Positions 23,125 through 32,822 of a DNA stretch of 64,000 bases are shown here, piece after piece. Position 1 is the stretch's first letter; every line of letters begins with the position of its first letter. Both the position numbers and the translations under genes were made by a program. Below the pieces are notes generated by a model. The model did no database searches and was not told the DNA's origin. It saw only the letters and a program-made list of their open reading frames with translations. Source of the DNA: Klebsiella pneumoniae (GTDB taxonomy: Bacteria > Pseudomonadota > Gammaproteobacteria > Enterobacterales > Enterobacteriaceae); contig NZ_KN046818.1 in assembly GCF_000742135.1 (NCBI RefSeq), positions 744,841 through 808,840 on the forward strand, in the 5' to 3' direction.

Positions 23125-24363
23125 ATGGGCTTAAAGCACCTGATTGAGAAACTTGAGCCGCATTTCACGCATGGCGGCAAGCTGGAAAAATATTACCCGC
23201 TGTATGAGGCGGCGGCGACCATCTTCTACACGCCGGGCCAGGTAACCCGCGGCGCGGCGCACGTACGCGACGCCATCGACCTGAAGCGGATGATGATCCT
23301 CGTGTGGTTTGCCGTATTCCCGGCGATGTTCTGGGGCATGTACAACGTTGGGCTGCAGACCATTCCGGCGCTGCACAAGCTATACGGCGCCGAACAGCTG
23401 CAGCAGGCGATCGCCAACAACTGGCACTACAGCGTCGCCCAGTGGTTAGGGGTGAGCTTCAGTGCCGACGCCGGCTGGCTGAGCATGATGACCCTGGGCG
23501 CGGTATTTTTCCTGCCGATCTATATCACCGTTTTTATCGTCGGTGGCTTCTGGGAAGTGCTGTTCGCGATTGTGCGCAAGCATGAGATTAACGAAGGTTT
23601 TTTCGTTACCTCTATTCTCTTCGCGCTGATTGTGCCGCCCACGCTGCCGCTGTGGCAGGCGGCGCTGGGGATCTCCTTCGGCGTGGTGATCGCCAAAGAG
23701 ATTTTCGGCGGCACCGGGCGCAACTTCCTCAACCCGGCGCTGGCGGGGCGCGCGTTCCTGTTCTTCGCCTATCCGGCGCAGATTTCCGGCGATCTCGTAT
23801 GGACCGCGGCGGACGGTTTCTCCGGCGCCACGCCGCTCTCCCAGTGGGCCAGCGGCGGCGGTGAAGCGCTGGTGAACGTGGCGACTGGCGTGCCGGTGAG
23901 CTGGATGGACGCCTTCCTCGGCAATATTCCCGGCTCAATTGGCGAAGTGTCAACGCTGATGATCTTCATCGGCGGGGCGATCATCCTCTTTGGCCGCGTC
24001 GCGTCCTGGCGCATCGTCGCCGGGGTAATGATCGGCATGATCGCCACCGCCACCCTGTTTAACGTTATCGGCTCCGACACCAACCCGATGTTCGCTATGC
24101 CATGGTACTGGCATCTGGTGCTCGGCGGTTTCGCCTTCGGGATGATGTTTATGGCGACGGACCCGGTATCCGCCTCGTTTACCGATAAAGGGAAATGGAG
24201 TTACGGCGTGCTGATCGGCGTGATGTGCGTGCTGATCCGCGTGGTGAACCCGGCTTATCCGGAAGGGATGATGCTGGCGATCCTCTTCGCCAACCTCTTC
24301 GCACCGCTGTTCGATTATCTGGTGGTGCAGGCCAATATTAAGCGGAGGAAGTCGCGTGGCTGA
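23125..24363 (+). CDS. nqrB: Na+-translocating NADH:quinone reductase subunit B
   Basis: 412 residues, a ten-helix membrane subunit carrying covalent FMN. The flavinylation motif is DGFSGAT with Thr236 as acceptor, the same residue number as in Vibrio cholerae NqrB. It binds riboflavin at its interfaces and forms part of the Na+ channel. The last bases overlap nqrC by eight nucleotides, suggesting translational coupling. Confidence 0.96.
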   Translation: MGLKHLIEKLEPHFTHGGKLEKYYPLYEAAATIFYTPGQVTRGAAHVRDAIDLKRMMILVWFAVFPAMFWGMYNVGLQTIPALHKLYGAEQLQQAIANNWHYSVAQWLGVSFSADAGWLSMMTLGAVFFLPIYITVFIVGGFWEVLFAIVRKHEINEGFFVTSILFALIVPPTLPLWQAALGISFGVVIAKEIFGGTGRNFLNPALAGRAFLFFAYPAQISGDLVWTAADGFSGATPLSQWASGGGEALVNVATGVPVSWMDAFLGNIPGSIGEVSTLMIFIGGAIILFGRVASWRIVAGVMIGMIATATLFNVIGSDTNPMFAMPWYWHLVLGGFAFGMMFMATDPVSASFTDKGKWSYGVLIGVMCVLIRVVNPAYPEGMMLAILFANLFAPLFDYLVVQANIKRRKSRG

Positions 24364-25150
24364 GAAGAAAAGTAACGATAGCATCGGCAAAACGCTGCTG
24401 GTGGTGCTGGTGCTTTGTCTGGTCTGCTCCATCGTGGTGGCGGGCTCGGCCGTGGGGCTGAAATCCCGCCAGCAGGCGCAGCGGGCGTTGGATAAGCAGC
24501 GCAATATCCTGGCAGTGTCAGGGCTGATGCACCCCGGTATGGATGCGGATGCGGTAGCGGACACCTTCGCGGCGCGCATTACCCCGCGACTGGTGAATCT
24601 GGCCACCGGCGAACTGCTGGAGAAAGACCCGGGTAAATTTAATCAGGCTCAGGCGCTGAAGGATCCGCAGCAGAGTATGGCCCTGGATGCCAGTCAGGAT
24701 CCGGCTGGTATAAAGCGACGCAGTAATCTGGCGGAAATTTACCTGGTGCGCGACGCGCAGCAGAAGATTGAGCAGGTGGTGCTGCCCATTTATGGCAACG
24801 GCCTGTGGTCGATGATGTATGCCTTTGTGGCGCTGGACGTCGATGGCCGCACGGTAAAAGGCATTACTTACTACGATCAGGGCGAAACGCCGGGGCTGGG
24901 CGGCGAGGTGGAAAACCCCAACTGGCGCCAGCAGTTTGTCGGCAAGCAGGTGCTGGATGACAACGGCATGCCGGCGCTGAAGGTGGTGAAAGGCGGCGCG
25001 CGCGCAGGCGATCTCCACGCGGTTGACGGTTTATCCGGCGCCACGCTGACGTCCAATGGCGTACAGCATAGCTTTGATTTCTGGATGGGCGAACTGGGCT
25101 TTGGTCCGTTCCTGAAAAAGGTTCGTGAGGGAGAGCTGAATAATGGCTGA
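24356..25150 (+). CDS. nqrC: Na+-translocating NADH:quinone reductase subunit C
   Basis: 264 residues. One N-terminal membrane helix ([22 protein letters not shown]) anchors a periplasmic FMN-binding domain. The flavinylation motif [10 protein letters not shown] near the C terminus puts FMN on about Thr230 through a phosphoester bond made by ApbE. A GTG start overlaps nqrB by eight bases, and its end overlaps nqrD by eight. Confidence 0.95.
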   Translation: MAEKKSNDSIGKTLLVVLVLCLVCSIVVAGSAVGLKSRQQAQRALDKQRNILAVSGLMHPGMDADAVADTFAARITPRLVNLATGELLEKDPGKFNQAQALKDPQQSMALDASQDPAGIKRRSNLAEIYLVRDAQQKIEQVVLPIYGNGLWSMMYAFVALDVDGRTVKGITYYDQGETPGLGGEVENPNWRQQFVGKQVLDDNGMPALKVVKGGARAGDLHAVDGLSGATLTSNGVQHSFDFWMGELGFGPFLKKVREGELNNG

Positions 25151-25781
25151 ACAGAGCGATATGAAAGAGGTGAAGCGCGTGCTGGTGGGGCCGCTCATCG
25201 CCAATAACCCCATCGCCCTGCAGGTGCTGGGCGTCTGCTCCGCACTGGCGGTAACCACCAAACTGGAAACCGCCTTCGTGATGACCATTGCGGTGACCCT
25301 GGTGACGGCGTTCTCCAGCATGTTTATCTCGATGATCCGCCACCATATTCCCAATAGCGTGCGCATCATCGTGCAGATGGCGATCATCGCCTCGCTGGTG
25401 ATCGTGGTGGATCAGCTGCTGCGGGCTTTCGCCTATGAGACCTCCAAACAGCTGTCGGTATTCGTCGGGCTTATCATCACCAACTGCATCGTGATGGGCC
25501 GCGCCGAAGCCTACGCCATGAAGTCGCCGCCGCTGGCGAGCTTTATGGATGGTATTGGCAACGGTCTCGGCTATGGCGCGATCCTGATTATCGTCGGCTT
25601 CCTGCGCGAGCTTATCGGTAGCGGCAAGCTGTTCGGTATCACGGTGCTGGAGACGGTGCAGAACGGCGGCTGGTATCAGCCGAACGGCCTGTTCCTGCTG
25701 GCGCCGAGCGCGTTCTTCATTATCGGTTTGCTGATCTGGGCCCTGCGTAGCTGGAAGCCTGAGCAGCAGGAAAAGGAGTAA
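25143..25781 (+). CDS. nqrD: Na+-translocating NADH:quinone reductase subunit D
   Basis: 212 residues, six predicted membrane helices, homologous to RnfE/NqrE. With NqrE it forms an inverted pair that holds an intramembrane iron-sulfur centre; the relevant Cys is in [16 protein letters not shown] and a second in [19 protein letters not shown] overlaps the nqrC stop region by eight bases. Confidence 0.95.
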   Translation: MAEQSDMKEVKRVLVGPLIANNPIALQVLGVCSALAVTTKLETAFVMTIAVTLVTAFSSMFISMIRHHIPNSVRIIVQMAIIASLVIVVDQLLRAFAYETSKQLSVFVGLIITNCIVMGRAEAYAMKSPPLASFMDGIGNGLGYGAILIIVGFLRELIGSGKLFGITVLETVQNGGWYQPNGLFLLAPSAFFIIGLLIWALRSWKPEQQEKE

Positions 25782-25787
25782 TCGGTG

Positions 25788-26384
25788 ATGGCTCATTACA
25801 TCAGCCTGTTTGTCCGCGCGGTGTTCGTTGAGAACATGGCGCTGGCCTTCTTCCTCGGGATGTGCACCTTTCTTGCGGTGTCGAAAAAGGTCTCCACCGC
25901 CTTCGGCCTCGGCGTCGCGGTGACGGTAGTGCTGGGGCTTGCCGTGCCAATCAATAACCTGGTCTATAACCTGGTGCTGCGCGACGGCGCGCTGGTTGAG
26001 GGGGTGGATCTCAGCTTTCTTAACTTCATCACCTTTATCGGAGTGATCGCCGCGCTGGTGCAGATCCTCGAGATGATCCTCGATAAGTATTTTCCGGCAC
26101 TGTACAACGCGCTGGGCATCTTCCTGCCGCTGATTGCGGTTAACTGTGCGATTTTCGGCGGCGTGTCGTTCATGGTGCAGCGCGATTACAACTTCCCGGA
26201 GTCCATCGTCTACGGCTTCGGCTCCGGCATTGGCTGGATGCTGGCGATCGTGGCGATGGCGGGGATCCGCGAAAAAATGAAGTACGCCAACGTGCCCGCC
26301 GGTTTGCGCGGGTTAGGGATCACCTTTATCACCACCGGACTAATGGCGCTGGGCTTTATGTCCTTCTCCGGCGTGCAGCTATAA
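25788..26384 (+). CDS. nqrE: Na+-translocating NADH:quinone reductase subunit E
   Basis: 198 residues with six membrane helices. The Cys residues in [15 protein letters not shown] and in LITVNC-like [14 protein letters not shown] pair with those in NqrD to hold the 2Fe-2S cluster. I use the ATG at 25788 (MAHYISLF), with AAAGGAG ten bases upstream; an adjacent GTG (25785) is possible. It almost matches Vibrio NqrE in length. Confidence 0.95.
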   Translation: MAHYISLFVRAVFVENMALAFFLGMCTFLAVSKKVSTAFGLGVAVTVVLGLAVPINNLVYNLVLRDGALVEGVDLSFLNFITFIGVIAALVQILEMILDKYFPALYNALGIFLPLIAVNCAIFGGVSFMVQRDYNFPESIVYGFGSGIGWMLAIVAMAGIREKMKYANVPAGLRGLGITFITTGLMALGFMSFSGVQL

Positions 26385-26396
26385 GGGCGAATAAGT

Positions 26397-27620
26397 ATGG
26401 AAATTATTCTTGGCGTCGTGATGTTCACGCTGATTGTGCTGGTGCTGTCGGGGCTTATCCTGGCAGCGCGCTCAAAGCTGGTGAACGCGGGCGACGTGGT
26501 TATTGAGATCAATAACGAAGCGGATAAACAGATCCGCACCCCGGCGGGTGACAAACTGCTGAACACGCTGTCCAGCAACGGGATCTTCGTCTCCTCCGCC
26601 TGCGGCGGCGGCGGCTCCTGCGGCCAGTGTCGGGTAACTGTTAAAGAGGGCGGCGGGGATATCCTGCCGACCGAGCTTTCGCATATTACCAAGCGGGATG
26701 CCAAAGCCGGTTGCCGTCTGGCCTGTCAGGTGGCGGTGAAGCAGAACATGAAGATTGAACTGCCGGAAGAGATTTTCGGCGTCAAAAAATGGGAGTGTGA
26801 AGTTATCTCTAACGATAACAAAGCCACTTTCATTAAAGAGCTCAAGCTGCGGATCCCGGAGGGGGAGGTGGTGCCGTTTCGCGCCGGGGGCTATATTCAG
26901 ATTGAATGCCCGCCGCATAAAGTGGCCTATGCAGATTTTGATGTTCCCGATGAATACCGTTCAGACTGGGATAAGTTCAACCTGTTTCGCTATGTCTCTG
27001 AGGTGAAAGAGCCGACCCTGCGCGCCTACTCAATGGCTAACTATCCGGAAGAGAAGGGCATCATTATGCTCAACGTGCGCATCGCGACGCCGCCGCCGAA
27101 GGTCCCGGATGCGCCGCCGGGGATCATGTCATCCTATATCTGGTCGCTGAAGCCGGGCGATAAGGTGACGATTTCCGGGCCGTTTGGCGAGTTCTTTGCT
27201 AAAGAAACCGACGCCGAGATGGTGTTTATCGGCGGCGGCGCCGGGATGGCGCCGATGCGTTCGCATATTTTCGACCAGCTCAAGCGCCTGCACAGCACGC
27301 GCAAAATCAGCTTCTGGTACGGCGCCCGTTCGCTGCGCGAAATGTTCTACGATGAGGAGTTTGAACAACTGGCGCGCGACAATCCAAACTTTACCTTCCA
27401 CGTCGCGCTCTCCGATCCGCTGCCGGAAGATAACTGGACCGGGCATACCGGCTTTATCCATAACGTTCTATACGAGAACTATCTACGCGATCACCCGGCG
27501 CCGGAAGACTGCGAGTTCTACATGTGTGGGCCGCCGGTAATGAACGCCGCGGTAATTAAGATGCTCAAAGATCTGGGCGTCGAGGACGAGAATATTCTCC
27601 TCGACGACTTTGGAGGCTGA
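26397..27620 (+). CDS. nqrF: Na+-translocating NADH:quinone reductase subunit F
   Basis: 407 residues, the NADH-oxidising subunit. An N-terminal membrane helix (3-22) is followed by a plant-ferredoxin-like 2Fe-2S domain with Cys69, Cys75, Cys78 and Cys110 ([11 protein letters not shown]...LACQV). The FAD-binding barrel contains [11 protein letters not shown]. The NADH domain has [14 protein letters not shown] and ends [12 protein letters not shown]...LLDDFGG. Two bases separate it from nqrM. Confidence 0.97.
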   Translation: MEIILGVVMFTLIVLVLSGLILAARSKLVNAGDVVIEINNEADKQIRTPAGDKLLNTLSSNGIFVSSACGGGGSCGQCRVTVKEGGGDILPTELSHITKRDAKAGCRLACQVAVKQNMKIELPEEIFGVKKWECEVISNDNKATFIKELKLRIPEGEVVPFRAGGYIQIECPPHKVAYADFDVPDEYRSDWDKFNLFRYVSEVKEPTLRAYSMANYPEEKGIIMLNVRIATPPPKVPDAPPGIMSSYIWSLKPGDKVTISGPFGEFFAKETDAEMVFIGGGAGMAPMRSHIFDQLKRLHSTRKISFWYGARSLREMFYDEEFEQLARDNPNFTFHVALSDPLPEDNWTGHTGFIHNVLYENYLRDHPAPEDCEFYMCGPPVMNAAVIKMLKDLGVEDENILLDDFGG

Positions 27621-27622
27621 CG

Positions 27623-27838
27623 ATGCTGACGGTATTTATCGCGACCTTTGTGATTTTTGCGCTGGTGATCCTCGGCATGTCGCTGGGCTACCTGGTGAAG
27701 CGCAAGAGCATCCAGGGCAGCTGCGGTGGGATCTCCGCGCTGGGGCTGGAGAAAGTCTGCGATTGTCCGGAACCGTGCGACGCGCGTAAAAAGCGCCTCG
27801 CCCGCGAGGCGCAGCGTCAGCAGCGGCGTATTTTGTAA
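27623..27838 (+). CDS. nqrM: Na+-NQR maturation protein NqrM (DUF539)
   Basis: 71 residues: one N-terminal membrane helix (TVFIATFVIFALVILGMSLGY) then a cytoplasmic tail with four cysteines in GSCGGISALGLEKVCDCPEPC. NqrM is required to assemble active Na+-NQR, most likely by delivering iron for the NqrD/E cluster. It follows nqrF by two bases. In many bacteria apbE lies between nqrF and nqrM, but here no flavin transferase gene is present. Confidence 0.93.
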   Translation: MLTVFIATFVIFALVILGMSLGYLVKRKSIQGSCGGISALGLEKVCDCPEPCDARKKRLAREAQRQQRRIL

Positions 27839-27917
27839 TGCCCGGCGGCGCTGCGCTTGCCGGGTCAGCTGCTTCGGTTTTGTAGGCCGGGTAAGGCGCC
27901 AGCCGCCACCCGGCAAC
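27838..27917. repeat. REP pair (BIME-like) after the nqr operon
   Basis: Two inverted REP-like units: GCCCGGCGGCGCTGCGCTTG at 27840-27859 and, in the opposite direction, GTAGGCCGGGTAAGGCGCCA at 27882-27901 continuing to 27917. Each can form the palindromic REP stem. Such elements typically lie after operons and protect or terminate mRNA, or serve gyrase/IHF. Confidence 0.75.
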
Positions 27918-27933
27918 AACATGCCAGCAATGT

Positions 27934-27958
27934 GAGGCCGCTTTCGCGGCCTTTTTAG
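27934..27958. terminator. terminator between nqrM and the GDPD-family gene
   Basis: GAGGCCGC-TTTC-GCGGCCTTTTTAG: a 7-bp GC stem with a T run on the plus strand, about 95 nt after nqrM and 13 nt before the convergent gene's stop. Confidence 0.85.
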
Positions 27959-27970
27959 CCGTTGACTCCC

Positions 27971-28831
27971 TTACTGCCAGCTTTTCGCCTGCGCCGGAGA
28001 ATCCACCATCACCCCGTCGGCGCCCAGTTCTATCGCCGTGCGGTAGTCTTCCGCACTGTTGATGCCGAAGAAGATAATGTGCGCTTTATCCTGCGAGCGG
28101 AAGCAATCCATTGCCTCTTTATCCCAGGTGAGCGTCGCCGGGGAGATCCCTTCGCCAAGGGTGAATTTCTCCACCACCTCGACTTTGCGCTTCAGCTCCA
28201 GTCCATACCACTGCTCACCATCGCGTTGACTCGCTGGCTGGCACTGATGGCTGAGCGAAATATTGGCAAGCCTGGTGCGGGTTTCACTGCGAGTGACAAA
28301 GCGAGGGATGGCTGGCGGCAGGGCGGCGATATAGCGGTCTTCGGTGGAATAGACCCGCACGCGATCGAGGCTATCGGTGGTTTTTAACACTTCAAGCAGG
28401 CGCTGGCCCATCACGGTCGGATCGGCATCCGGAGATTTGATATCAATATAGAAAAATGTGTGCGGCCATTGCTGTAAAACGCTTTGCAAGGTCGGAATGG
28501 TGGCCTGCTTACCGCGCCACGGGTGGCTGTCATCCCCCCATTTCCAGCCGGCGTCGACTTTCGCCAGCTCGGCGGCGGTCAAACTGGAAACTTTGCCCTC
28601 GCTATTGGTCAATGCGGAAAGATCGCTTGACCGGTAGAGCACCGGTACGCCGTCGCGGCTTAACTGCACCGTGACCCAGATGGCTTCGGCGTTATTCTCC
28701 AGCGCCAGCTTAATGGCCGGCAGGGTATTTTCCGGCGCATCGCCGGTGCCGCCGCGGTGGGCTATCAGCTGTGGAGCGGCCCAGGCGCCAGCGGTGGCCA
28801 GCAGGCAAAGTGCGGTAAGTATTTTCTTCAT
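27971..28831 (-). CDS. secreted glycerophosphodiester phosphodiesterase-family protein (degenerate active site)
   Basis: 286 residues. A signal peptide (MKKILTALCLLATAGAWAAP) implies the periplasm. The GDPD fold is recognised by IAHRGG (His25, Arg26) and PENTLPA (Glu34, Asn35), FFYIDIKSPDAD in the middle and ADGVMVDSP at the end. The family's metal-binding E-x-D is replaced by Trp52-Val53-Thr54 and the next HD pair by Arg67-Ser68. Normal phosphodiesterase chemistry is therefore doubtful, and it may be a pseudoenzyme or act on another substrate. No glpT/glpQ neighbour. It sits where E. coli has other accessory genes between yafK and dinB. Confidence 0.78.
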   Translation of the reverse strand: MKKILTALCLLATAGAWAAPQLIAHRGGTGDAPENTLPAIKLALENNAEAIWVTVQLSRDGVPVLYRSSDLSALTNSEGKVSSLTAAELAKVDAGWKWGDDSHPWRGKQATIPTLQSVLQQWPHTFFYIDIKSPDADPTVMGQRLLEVLKTTDSLDRVRVYSTEDRYIAALPPAIPRFVTRSETRTRLANISLSHQCQPASQRDGEQWYGLELKRKVEVVEKFTLGEGISPATLTWDKEAMDCFRSQDKAHIIFFGINSAEDYRTAIELGADGVMVDSPAQAKSWQ

Positions 28832-28960
28832 GATTACATCTTCCTGGTTTATCTTTTAACCCAATGAAAATAAACATAATTTATTGCAGTTTTATGTTTT
28901 AACCGCTTTTTTAGCCGATGAAATAAAAAAAGCATAAAATTCGCATCTGATTTTGCTATG

Positions 28961-28976
28961 CTGTATGGGTATACAG
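28961..28976 (+). promoter_or_regulatory. LexA box of dinB
   Basis: CTGTATGGGTATACAG fits the SOS consensus CTGT-N8-ACAG perfectly in both half sites, 15 bases before the dinB start codon. It shows that dinB and the attached yafP are induced by DNA damage. Confidence 0.93.
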
Positions 28977-28990
28977 TGTTGAGTCTGACG

Positions 28991-30046
28991 ATGCGTAAAA
29001 TTATCCATGTCGATATGGACTGTTTCTTTGCGGCGGTGGAGATGCGCGACAACCCAGCGTTGCGCGATATTCCCCTCGCGATAGGCGGCAGTCGGGTACA
29101 ACGTGGCGTGATTAGTACCGCGAACTATCCTGCGCGTAAGTTTGGCGTGCGCAGCGCCATGCCGACGGCGACGGCGCTCAAGCTGTGCCCGCATCTCACG
29201 CTGCTTCCCGGCCGCTTCGATGCCTACAAAGAAGCCTCGAACCATATCCGCGAAATTTTCTCCCGCTATACCTCGCGCATTGAGCCGCTGTCGCTGGATG
29301 AAGCCTATCTTGACGTCAGCGACAGCGAGCATTGTCACGGGTCAGCCACCCTGATAGCCCAGGTGATCCGCCAGACCATCGAACGGGAGCTGCGCCTCAC
29401 CGCCTCGGCGGGGGTGGCGCCGGTGAAGTTTCTCGCTAAAATCGCTTCAGATATGAATAAACCCAACGGCCAGTTCGTTATCGCCCCCCATCAGGTGGCA
29501 GAGTTTGTGCGGGCGCTGCCGCTGGCGAAAATACCCGGCGTCGGGAAGGTATCGGCAGCGAAGCTGGAAAATATGGGCCTGCGAACCTGTGGCGATGTGC
29601 AGAACAGCGATCTGGCCATGCTGCTTAAGCGCTTCGGTAAATTCGGGCGTATTCTGTGGGAGCGCAGCCACGGGATTGATGAGCGGGAAATTCATAACGA
29701 TCGGCAGCGTAAATCGGTGGGCGTGGAGCGCACCTTAGCGGAAGATATCCATGAATGGCCTGAGTGCGAAGCGATTATCGAAAACCTCTATCCCGAGCTG
29801 GAGAGGCGACTGGCGAAGGTCAAACCTGACCTGCTGATCGCCCGTCAGGGCATTAAACTGAAATTCAATGATTTCCAGCTGACCACCCAGGAGCACGTCT
29901 GGCCGCGGCTGAACAAAGAGGATCTGATCGCCACCGCGCACAAAGCCTGGGATGAGCGCCGCGGCGGACGGGGCGTGCGCCTGGTTGGGCTCCACGTGAC
30001 GTTGCTCGATCCGCAGCTGGAAAGGCAGCTTTTATTAGGGATTTAG
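28991..30046 (+). CDS. dinB: DNA polymerase IV
   Basis: 351 residues, equal to E. coli DinB. Y-family error-prone polymerase for translesion synthesis. Metal-binding acids are in IIHVDMDCFFAAVE (Asp8) and SLDEAYLDV (Asp103, Glu104). The fingers/palm motif YPARKFGVRSAM and the helix-hairpin-helix IPGVGKVSAAKL are present. The C-terminal LDPQLERQLLLGI tail resembles the beta-clamp motif. The start is the ATG after the LexA box. Two bases separate it from yafP; the yafN-yafO toxin-antitoxin genes found between them in E. coli are absent. Confidence 0.97.
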   Translation: MRKIIHVDMDCFFAAVEMRDNPALRDIPLAIGGSRVQRGVISTANYPARKFGVRSAMPTATALKLCPHLTLLPGRFDAYKEASNHIREIFSRYTSRIEPLSLDEAYLDVSDSEHCHGSATLIAQVIRQTIERELRLTASAGVAPVKFLAKIASDMNKPNGQFVIAPHQVAEFVRALPLAKIPGVGKVSAAKLENMGLRTCGDVQNSDLAMLLKRFGKFGRILWERSHGIDEREIHNDRQRKSVGVERTLAEDIHEWPECEAIIENLYPELERRLAKVKPDLLIARQGIKLKFNDFQLTTQEHVWPRLNKEDLIATAHKAWDERRGGRGVRLVGLHVTLLDPQLERQLLLGI

Positions 30047-30048
30047 CC

Positions 30049-30501
30049 ATGCATATTCGTGCTTACCGCGACAGCGATTTGCCACTGCTCTGCCAGATCT
30101 TTCTGCGCGCGGTGCGGGAAACCGCTAGTCGGGACTATACCCCGGGGCAGATCGCGGCCTGGGCGCAGGTGGATGAGACGCGCTGGCGACAAAAGCTGGC
30201 CGACTCAATCGGCCTGGTGGCCGTGGTCAACAGCCAGCCGGTTGGCTTTATCACCGCCATCGGGACGCATATCGATTTGCTGTTCGTCTCGCCGGATCGT
30301 GCCCGCCAGGGTATCGGCGGCGCGCTTATCGAGGCGCTCTGCGCTCAGTATCCAGCGCAAATCCTGACGGTGGACGCCAGCATTACCGCAAAGCCCTGTT
30401 TTACGGCCCATGGTTTTAAGGTGGTGTCTGAGCAGCGGGTGGCGGCGCGCGGGGAGTGGTTTATTAATTACCGGATGGAAAAACGCGTGGCGCTAAGGTG
30501 A
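30049..30501 (+). CDS. yafP: GNAT-family N-acetyltransferase YafP
   Basis: 150 residues of the GNAT fold. The acetyl-CoA pyrophosphate loop is visible as VSPDRARQGIGGALIEAL (R/Q-x-x-G-x-G/A); the C-terminal strand FTAHGFKVVSEQ is typical. E. coli YafP has been linked to survival of genotoxic compounds as part of the dinB operon; the substrate is uncertain. It is co-transcribed with dinB (gap two bases) and so under the same LexA box. Confidence 0.9.
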   Translation: MHIRAYRDSDLPLLCQIFLRAVRETASRDYTPGQIAAWAQVDETRWRQKLADSIGLVAVVNSQPVGFITAIGTHIDLLFVSPDRARQGIGGALIEALCAQYPAQILTVDASITAKPCFTAHGFKVVSEQRVAARGEWFINYRMEKRVALR

Positions 30502-30509
30502 TGCGGGGT

Positions 30510-30537
30510 AAAACCGGCGGCGGGCCGCCGCCGGTTG
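30510..30537 (-). terminator. pepD terminator
   Basis: AACCGGCGGC-N5-GCCGCCGGTT, a 10-bp stem. On the minus strand it is followed by TTTTA and lies seven bases after the pepD stop. It may also help end dinB-yafP from the other side. Confidence 0.8.
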
Positions 30538-30543
30538 TGGGGC

Positions 30544-32001
30544 TTATTTAGCCGGAATGGCTTTCAGCAGCTCGGTCAGCAGCGTCCAGTACTGACCGAC
30601 GCTCTCGATATGGACCTGCTCATCCGGGGAGTGCGGACCGGTAATGGTTGGCCCGATGGAGACCATGTCCATCTCCGGATACGGTTTTTTGAACAGACCG
30701 CATTCCAGACCGGCGTGAATGATCTGGATGTTCGGCGTCTTGTTGAACAGACGCTGGTAAGTCTCGCGCACCAGGTGCATCACCGGCGAATTGGCGTCCG
30801 GTTGCCAGCCAGGGTAAGCGCCTTTGGCTTCGGTTTTCGCCCCCGCCAGCTTACCCAGAGAATCCAGCATGCTGACCACGTAGTCTTTGCCGCTGTCGAT
30901 CAGCGAGCGGATCAGGCAGTGGATCTGTACGTTGTCATCGGTCATGGTGACGACGCCGACGTTCAGCGAAGTTTCCACTACGCCTTTCGCCACGTCAGAG
31001 TTGCGGATAACCCCGTTCGGCGTGGCGTTCAGCAGACGGATGAAAGTGTCGCGGGAAGCCTGAGTCAGCGCCGCTTTGTCGTTATCGACCGCTTCCACGA
31101 GCACCACCAGGTTCTTCTCTTTGGCCTCCAGCTCGTTTTTCAGCAGCGCCTGGTAAGTATTTACCAGCGCTTTCAGCGCATCGGCTTTATCCGCGGCGAC
31201 GGCGACAGTAGCGTAAGCTTCACGCGGGATGGCGTTGCGCAACGTGCCGCCGTTGAAATCGACCAGACGCAGATCCAGCTCATCGGCGTGGCCGGCGAGG
31301 AAGCGCGACAGCAGCTTGTTGGCGTTACCCAGACCAAGGTGAATATCACCGCCGGAGTGGCCGCCTTTCAGCCCTTTTAAGGTGACTTTAAAGCTCTGGA
31401 ACCCGGCGGGAATCGCTTCGCGGGTCAGCGCCAGGTTAGAGGTGAAATCGATCCCGCCGGCGCAACCCATGTAGATTTCGCCTTCTTCTTCGGAGTCGGT
31501 GTTGATCAGGATATCGGCCTGTAGCCAGTTAGCCTGCAGACCGAACGCGCCGTCCATGCCGGCTTCTTCGGTCATGGTCAGCAGCACTTCCAGCGGGCCG
31601 TGAGCGACGCTATCATCGGCCAGTACCGCCAGTGCGGACGCCATTCCGATACCGTTGTCCGCGCCCAGCGTGGTGCCGCGCGCTTTCACCCATTCGCCGT
31701 CAATGTACGGCTGGATCGGATCTTTAACGAAGTCGTGGACGGTGTCGTTATTTTTCTGCGGCACCATATCGAGGTGCGCCTGCAGCGCTACCGGCTTACG
31801 GTTTTCCATACCGGCAGTCGCGCCTTTACGAATCAGAATGTTGCCAACCTGGTCGCGTTCCGCATGTAAGCCTTTTTCTTTTGCCCAACCCATAATGTGC
31901 TCGGCGAGCTGTTCTTCGTGATAGGACGGGTGCGGGATGGAGCAAATCTTGGCAAAAATATCCCAAAGCGGCTGCGGGGATAGTTGAGACAGTTCAGACA
32001 C
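30544..32001 (-). CDS. pepD: cytosol non-specific dipeptidase (aminoacyl-histidine dipeptidase)
   Basis: 485 residues, matching E. coli PepD (peptidase D, M20/M28-like zinc enzyme). It hydrolyses Xaa-His and other dipeptides in the cytoplasm. Metal and catalytic motifs: LQAHLDMVPQK (His and Asp), TTLGADNGIGMA (bridging Asp), TMTEEAGMDGAFG (Glu-Glu) and INTDSEEEGE. A GTG start (VSELSQLSPQP) is used: AAGGAG lies about eight bases upstream and the length fits. Divergent from gpt. Confidence 0.96.
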   Translation of the reverse strand: MSELSQLSPQPLWDIFAKICSIPHPSYHEEQLAEHIMGWAKEKGLHAERDQVGNILIRKGATAGMENRKPVALQAHLDMVPQKNNDTVHDFVKDPIQPYIDGEWVKARGTTLGADNGIGMASALAVLADDSVAHGPLEVLLTMTEEAGMDGAFGLQANWLQADILINTDSEEEGEIYMGCAGGIDFTSNLALTREAIPAGFQSFKVTLKGLKGGHSGGDIHLGLGNANKLLSRFLAGHADELDLRLVDFNGGTLRNAIPREAYATVAVAADKADALKALVNTYQALLKNELEAKEKNLVVLVEAVDNDKAALTQASRDTFIRLLNATPNGVIRNSDVAKGVVETSLNVGVVTMTDDNVQIHCLIRSLIDSGKDYVVSMLDSLGKLAGAKTEAKGAYPGWQPDANSPVMHLVRETYQRLFNKTPNIQIIHAGLECGLFKKPYPEMDMVSIGPTITGPHSPDEQVHIESVGQYWTLLTELLKAIPAK

Positions 32002-32258
32002 GGTAAGTCTCCTTACAGACTCCTGCATACAGCGGTTGCAGGACGAGGGTTAGCGTTAAAATACACAACAAGCCCGGGCTTGCGCGATGGGGTTGAGAAT
32101 ACCACTTTCCACCGCCTCAGGTAGTGTAAACAACGCAAAAAGCGTTGCGCAAACCGCTTAACACTGGTTTTTAGTGCGTCAGATCTCTATAATCTCGCGC
32201 AACCATTTTCCCCCTCGAACATTATTTAAGCCGTATTACACAGGCTGGGACACTTCAC

Positions 32259-32717
32259 ATGAGCGAAAAATACGTCGTCACCTGGGACATGTTGCAGATT
32301 CACGCCCGCAAACTGGCCAGCCGTCTGCTGCCGGTTGAGCAATGGAAAGGCATTATTGCCGTTAGCCGCGGCGGACTGGTACCGGGAGCCTTACTGGCGC
32401 GTGAACTGGGCATTCGTCATGTTGATACCGTATGCATCTCCAGCTACGACCATGATAACCAGCGCGAGCTGAAAGTGCTGAAACGTGCGGAAGGCGATGG
32501 CGAAGGCTTTATCGTCATCGACGATCTGGTGGATACCGGCGGTACCGCCGTGGCGATCCGCGAAATGTATCCCAAAGCGCACTTTGTCACCATTTTCGCC
32601 AAGCCGGCAGGCCGCCCGCTGGTGGACGATTTCGTTGTGGATATTCCGCAGGATACCTGGATTGAACAGCCGTGGGATATGGGCGTGGTGTTTGTACCGC
32701 CTATCGCAGGTCGTTAA
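32259..32717 (+). CDS. gpt: xanthine-guanine phosphoribosyltransferase
   Basis: 152 residues, as in E. coli. It salvages guanine, xanthine and hypoxanthine to nucleotides using PRPP, at the inner membrane surface. The PRPP motif is [15 protein letters not shown] (about 85-99); the purine-pocket tail [15 protein letters not shown] is intact. Divergent from pepD over a 257-bp region and followed by a strong terminator. Confidence 0.97.
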   Translation: MSEKYVVTWDMLQIHARKLASRLLPVEQWKGIIAVSRGGLVPGALLARELGIRHVDTVCISSYDHDNQRELKVLKRAEGDGEGFIVIDDLVDTGGTAVAIREMYPKAHFVTIFAKPAGRPLVDDFVVDIPQDTWIEQPWDMGVVFVPPIAGR

Positions 32718-32739
32718 TTCTTCAGGACAGTGCTATTTA

Positions 32740-32771
32740 CCACGCCCGGCTTGCCGGGCGTGGTTTTTTTT
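32740..32771 (+). terminator. gpt terminator
   Basis: CCACGCCCGG-CTTG-CCGGGCGTGG followed by eight T residues, 22 bases after the gpt stop. Confidence 0.95.
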
Positions 32772-32822
32772 ATCCTTTAGCAGGTTACAATATCCGGAGT
32801 GGCACTACGACGGAGACTGCAC

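Noticed and set aside
24864-25796. A 310-codon open frame antisense to nqrC/nqrD
   Set aside because: Its His/Arg/Gln-rich composition is typical of antisense translation of GC-rich genes; no domain is recognisable.
30535-31380. A 281-codon open frame antisense to pepD
   Set aside because: The sense strand encodes a complete PepD and the antisense product has no family resemblance.
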